A DNA stretch of 11,868 nucleotides from Reichenbachiella ulvae (GTDB taxonomy: Bacteria > Bacteroidota > Bacteroidia > Cytophagales > Cyclobacteriaceae). The position numbers and the translations under genes were made by a program. Below the pieces are notes generated by a model. It made no database searches and was not told the origin of the DNA. It saw only the letters and a list, made by a program, of their open reading frames with translations. The stretch covers positions 1 through 11,868 of the forward strand of contig NZ_JAOYOD010000012.1 of the NCBI RefSeq assembly GCF_025833875.1. The letters run 5' to 3'. This document shows, piece after piece, positions 8,678 to 11,868 of this stretch. Position 1 is the first letter of the stretch; every line of letters begins with the position of its first letter.

Positions 8678-9405
8678 TTAACTGACACCTACCGTGTACT
8701 GCTCAATGTCTTTTAGTGTGATTTTGCCTTCATAAAAGGCTTTACCAAATATGACCCCATAAACACCTAGTTCTTCTAGTTTTCGGATATCATCCATATT
8801 GCGCATGCCCCCACTGGCAAACAAGCATAGGTTAGGGAATTTTTCTATTATAGCTTGGTAAAGCTCCAACGCGGGACCTTCCATCGCCCCTTCCTTAGAT
8901 ATATCTGTTGTTTTCAAATATTTCAATCCTCGAGAATAAAAATATTCGATGTGTTCCATCAAGTCCACTTTAGTACCCTTCTGCCAACCTCCTACTCGCA
9001 ACAATCCATCCAAGGCATCTGCCCCTAGAGCTATCTTTTCTCTGCCATATGACATCATCCAAGAAGTAAACAAATCGGGCTTATCTGCCGCCATCGTCGC
9101 AGAAGTGATGCTTTCCGCTCCAAACTCAAAAGACTTAGTCACATCGCCATCTGTATGGATTCCTCCAGAGAAGTTGATAGAAATATTGGAATAGCCAGCC
9201 ATCATTTCTAGTATATGGTAGTTAACTGGCGCACCTTTTTAGCACCATCCAAATCAATCACATGTAGTCTTTTGATTCCATGATCTTCAAACTGACGAGC
9301 CAAGTCTACTGGGCTTTCATTATAAATTTTACCTGTGGCATAATCGCCTCTGGTCAGTCTGGTTACTTTACCATCTTTGATTGATATAGAAGGTACTAGT
9401 TGCAT
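8678..9405 (-). CDS. hisA: HisA-like phosphoribosyl isomerase, frameshifted, catalytic Asp replaced by Ser
   Basis: HisA is a cytosolic (beta/alpha)8 barrel that isomerises ProFAR to PRFAR in histidine synthesis. The repaired protein is 242 residues, the usual length. Motifs are VPSISIKDGKVTRLTRGDY (residues 4-22), LHVIDLDGAKKG (47-58), a first phosphate loop FSGGIHTDGD (79-88), LGADALDGLLRVGGW (127-141), TTDISKEG (166-173), a second phosphate loop FASGGMRN and GVIFGKAFYEG. One frame break is at 9236-9240, where a run of five T (A in the gene) should be six; adding one gives GAKKGAPVNYHILEMMAG. The catalytic Asp on strand 1 (Asp8 in Thermotoga HisA) is Ser8 here, codon TCA, not explicable by one base error; the second catalytic Asp (130) and the Thr (167) remain. 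No other his gene adjoins it. It may be a divergent paralogue rather than the pathway HisA, so the symbol is by homology. Confidence 0.85.
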
Positions 9406-9473
9406 ACATTTTTGGGTTTTCGGGTAAACAAATAAAGCTATTGTAGAATGACTTTGCCCTTTGCAGGTTTTAA

Positions 9474-9488
9474 AGAATTGTTAATTCT
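9474..9488. other. Short perfect dyad between response regulator and hisA-like gene
   Basis: AGAATT-GTT-AATTCT is a perfect 6-bp stem with a 3-base loop, 70 bases past the response regulator stop and 69 bases before the hisA-like start. Read on the minus strand, a short T run follows it. It could be a weak terminator for the kinase/regulator operon or an operator for the hisA-like gene. The stem is AT-rich and short, so support is weak. Nothing else is clear in the 152-base gap. Confidence 0.25.
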
Positions 9489-9557
9489 ACGACAATCGAA
9501 CTGAATCAGTCAAGCGAAGCCCAAATGGAGATTAGGCTGATAGCCAAGATAAGAAAT

Positions 9558-10259
9558 TTAGTCGATTTTCACAAGCTTAAAACCCTGCCCATGCACAGTC
9601 AAAATATGGATTCCTTCTTCTTCTTTTATGTATTTTCTGCAAGCTTGGCAATGTACACATCCATACTTCTGGCATTGAAATAACTATCGTCTTTCCAAAT
9701 TGCCATAAGTGCCACACTTCGATCCAGAGTCATACGCTCATATGGTCGACAGAATAACTTGAGCAATTCGTTTTCACGAGAAGTGAGCTTTACATCGCCA
9801 GAAGGTCGCTCTAGCACGCTTTTGTCATACCTAAACACCAAGGATCCAAGTTCGACAAGCCGTGGTCGTACTTTTTGAGTTTCCGCCCGTGTGTGTGCGT
9901 TTCAAAATGGCCTGTATCCTCAGAAGTAGCTCTTCCATACTGAAGGGCTTTGTCAAGTAATCGTCGGCTCCTATTTTCAGGCCTTCGATGGTGTCTTCTT
10001 TCATGGACTTGGCCGTAAGAAATATCATAGGCGTCTGCTTGTCCATGGCTCGGATATCACGAGCAAGGGAAAAACCATCCTTCTTGGGCATCATCACATC
10101 AAGAATACAAAAATCAAAACCGCCCTGCTGAAAAGCTGCAAAACCAGCTTCTCCATCCTGACACAAAACAGTTTCGTAGCCTTTGAGTTGTAAATATTCA
10201 TTGAGAATCTGTCCTAAATTAGGGTCGTCCTCTACCAAAAGTATTTTGATTTTGCTCAT
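9558..10259 (-). CDS. OmpR/PhoB-type response regulator (RprY-like), frameshifted
   Basis: This is a DNA-binding response regulator of about 233 residues. The receiver domain (residues 1-120) starts MSKIKILLVEDDPNLGQIL with the acidic pair ED-D, has the phosphoacceptor Asp in FCILDVMMPKKDGF, the conserved Thr in FLTAK, and the Lys in YLTKPF. The winged-helix domain shows VKLTSRENELLKLF, SYFNARSMDVYIAKL and the terminal HILTVHGQGFKLVKID. Two single-base losses near 9845-9870 break the linker: five A should be six, and GG should be GGG, after which SKKYDHGLSNLGSLVFRY reads through. Another indel near 9640-9650 breaks AKL-RKYIKEEEG. The sequence resembles Bacteroides RprY, which is why I mention that name, but orthology is not proven. 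It starts one base after the kinase stop (TGA-G-ATG), so the pair forms one operon. Confidence 0.93.
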
Positions 10260-10260
10260 C

Positions 10261-11868
10261 TCATTGTTCGTTTAGGTGATACGGCAAAAAGACCGTAAAC
10301 TCGCTGCCTTTTTTCAATTCACTTTTTACTTCTATTCGTCACCTCCGTGGAGCCTCCACCATGCTTTTTACATAAGCCAGCCCCAAGCCAAAGCCTTTGA
10401 CATCGTGCAGGTTGCCGCGTAGGAATTCGGTAAAATTTATCGAATATTTTACTGACCAAGTCCTTGGACATCCCTATACCATGATCTGTTATTTTGATCA
10501 TGATGCCATGAGCATAGTCAAGTGTCGTTACCTTGATCGACGGCTCCTCGGCCGAAATATTTATTTGCATTGTCCAATAGATTATAAACAATGTTAGTCA
10601 AATGCATCTGATCCGCTACTAGAGTTTGATTAATCGCTTTGAGGTCCTTGGTGAAGTCCTCCCCCTTTATTAGTTACTTTGTTGCTCATGATATTGGCTA
10701 TCGCTTTTTCGATGATTTCATGCACGTTTACTTCTTCCAATTTAAGTTTGAAGTCGTTTCGCTCGATCACAGCCATTTGTAGCACTTTTTCTACTTGCAA
10801 GCCTAGTCGCTTGTTTTCATCATGGATAATGCTGAGATATCGTTCTTTAAGTCCCTCTGTATTCCTGATTTGCTCATCGCGCAAGGCCTCGCAGGCCAAT
10901 GATACTGTAGAAATAGGCGTTTTAAACTCGTGGGTCATGTTGTTGATGAAATCATTTTTGATCTCAGACAATTTTTTTTGTTGAAATATGGTGTGGATGG
11001 CATAAGAAAAACATACCAGTATAATCACAATAAATACTACAGACGACAGCAAGGTGAACCATATTTTGCCCAACAGATAAGTGTGCTGACCCCTGGAAAT
11101 CTGACCACCAAATAGCCCGCAGCACCCATAATGTCGTTGGGAAACAAAGACGCTCTAGAGATCTGAGGATTGCAATGCCGACTTGCTGTCTACGATCTGT
11201 TGAATAGTGAACTTTTCTTCCAATGGATCAAATATCCCAAAATCATACGCCAAATCGATCCCTTCGTCTAGCAAAGTGACTTTTAGTAGGGAATCTGTTT
11301 CTTCTTCATTGATTCGGCTTTTGAGAGATTTCACTCCGGCAAATAGCTCATGCATGGCCAATTGCACATATTCGCTTTTTTCAGCAATTCGCTTTCAACC
11401 GCTTTTGATATTCTAAATTGTTGGTGATGATAGAATCCATTTCATCTTCTTTGATGAAGATGCTGACATTATGCTCATCAGAAGACTCTTCGGTAAACTT
11501 TACTGCCATATTTTTGGCATTCCCTTTTTCAGAGTCAAAGTAAAAACTCAGCCACTCTGGTCGAGATCGAGCCGTGTCCTCAGCATAATCCTGCACTTGA
11601 ATGACCTTCTTCTCAAACGTGCTTTCGATCAACTCAAACTGCGTAGAGTCATTTTCAGAAGGGCTTTTAAAAGCAAAATTGGTGTGAAAATTATCCACTG
11701 CCCACAATCAGAGCCTCCTTCTTTTCCAGCTTTTGTGCCACGGTCGTCAGAGCATCTTGCACATTTCGCTTAAAAGCCTCCTCATTGGCACTAACGATAC
11801 TGCCAATCCAATACACCTGAAAGACCACCAACCCTAGAAGCGGAAAGCCCCATAGACCACTATCAACC
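10261..11868 (-). CDS. Sensor histidine kinase (RprX-like), 5' truncated, frameshifted
   Basis: This is the membrane sensor partner of the adjacent response regulator. The first codons are outside the window; the visible N-terminus holds a membrane helix (WGFPLLGLVVFQVYWIGSIV). A periplasmic sensor region of about 230 residues follows, with LLKVTLLDEGIDLAYDFGIF, a pattern common in Bacteroidota kinases. The second membrane helix is WFTLLSSVVFIVIILVCFSY. Then come the HisKA dimerisation domain with the phosphoacceptor His in NNMTHEFKTPIST, and the ATPase domain: N box NIVYNLLDNANKY, G1 ITDHGIGM, F box KIFDKFYRIP, G2 GFGLGLAYVKSM. The tail reads SEFTVFLPYHLNEQ. Frame breaks lie at about 11700, 11390, 11155, 11120, 11070, 10655, 10560 (TTT where TT fits), 10415 and 10345. 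All domains are present once frames are joined, so an active kinase is likely. The signal it senses is unknown. Confidence 0.92.

Noticed and set aside
8949..9194. Plus-strand reading frame inside the hisA-like gene
   Set aside because: It is antisense to conserved HisA motifs and has no recognisable features.
9433..9440. TAGCTTTA (minus strand) as a promoter box for the hisA-like gene
   Set aside because: It has one mismatch to TAnnTTTG and no partner element upstream.
1..11868. Mobile element, CRISPR array, defence island, tRNA or rRNA
   Set aside because: No transposase, integrase, regular repeat array, or RNA gene signature was seen on either strand.

Overview
The window looks like a chromosomal segment from a Bacteroidota member, most likely in or near the Cytophagales. 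Supporting features are a DUF5723-type outer-membrane protein, a Bacteroidota-style sensor kinase and response regulator pair (RprX/RprY-like), a membrane-anchored MutS-like ATPase, and a TAnnTTTG-type promoter box before purK. I saw no transposase, integrase, CRISPR array, tRNA or rRNA. This is an order-level inference from protein character, not a database result.

Almost every gene is broken by small indels. Most can be repaired by adding or removing one base, often in a homopolymer, and the protein continues sensibly in the next frame. I therefore read most breaks as sequencing or assembly errors and annotate whole genes across them. The breaks are sparse in feoB, the MutS-like gene, purK, purE and hisA (roughly one per 400-700 bases) and very dense between 5.5 and 8.7 kb (roughly one per 90 bases).

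Layout, plus strand: 1-1873 is the 3' part of feoB (ferrous iron transporter). Four bases later, 1878-3688 encodes a MutS-family ATPase with membrane segments. After a short gap with a candidate promoter come purK (3751-4890) and purE (4890-5373), joined by a TAATG overlap; together they carry out the two-step carboxylation of AIR to CAIR in purine synthesis. From about 5525 to 8674 lies a two-gene unit: a predicted large lipoprotein whose stop overlaps the start of a DUF5723 predicted beta-barrel protein.

Layout, minus strand: hisA-like (9405-8678) converges on the DUF5723 gene with three bases between the stop codons. It stands alone, without other his genes, and has Ser where the first catalytic Asp of HisA should be. 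Upstream of it is a two-component system, with the sensor kinase (11868-10261, 5' end outside the window) followed after one base by its OmpR-type response regulator (10259-9558).

The best candidates for undescribed biology are the lipoprotein/DUF5723 pair, the solitary HisA-like protein with its altered active site, and the membrane MutS-like ATPase in an apparent operon with feoB. None amounts to a proven new system from sequence alone.
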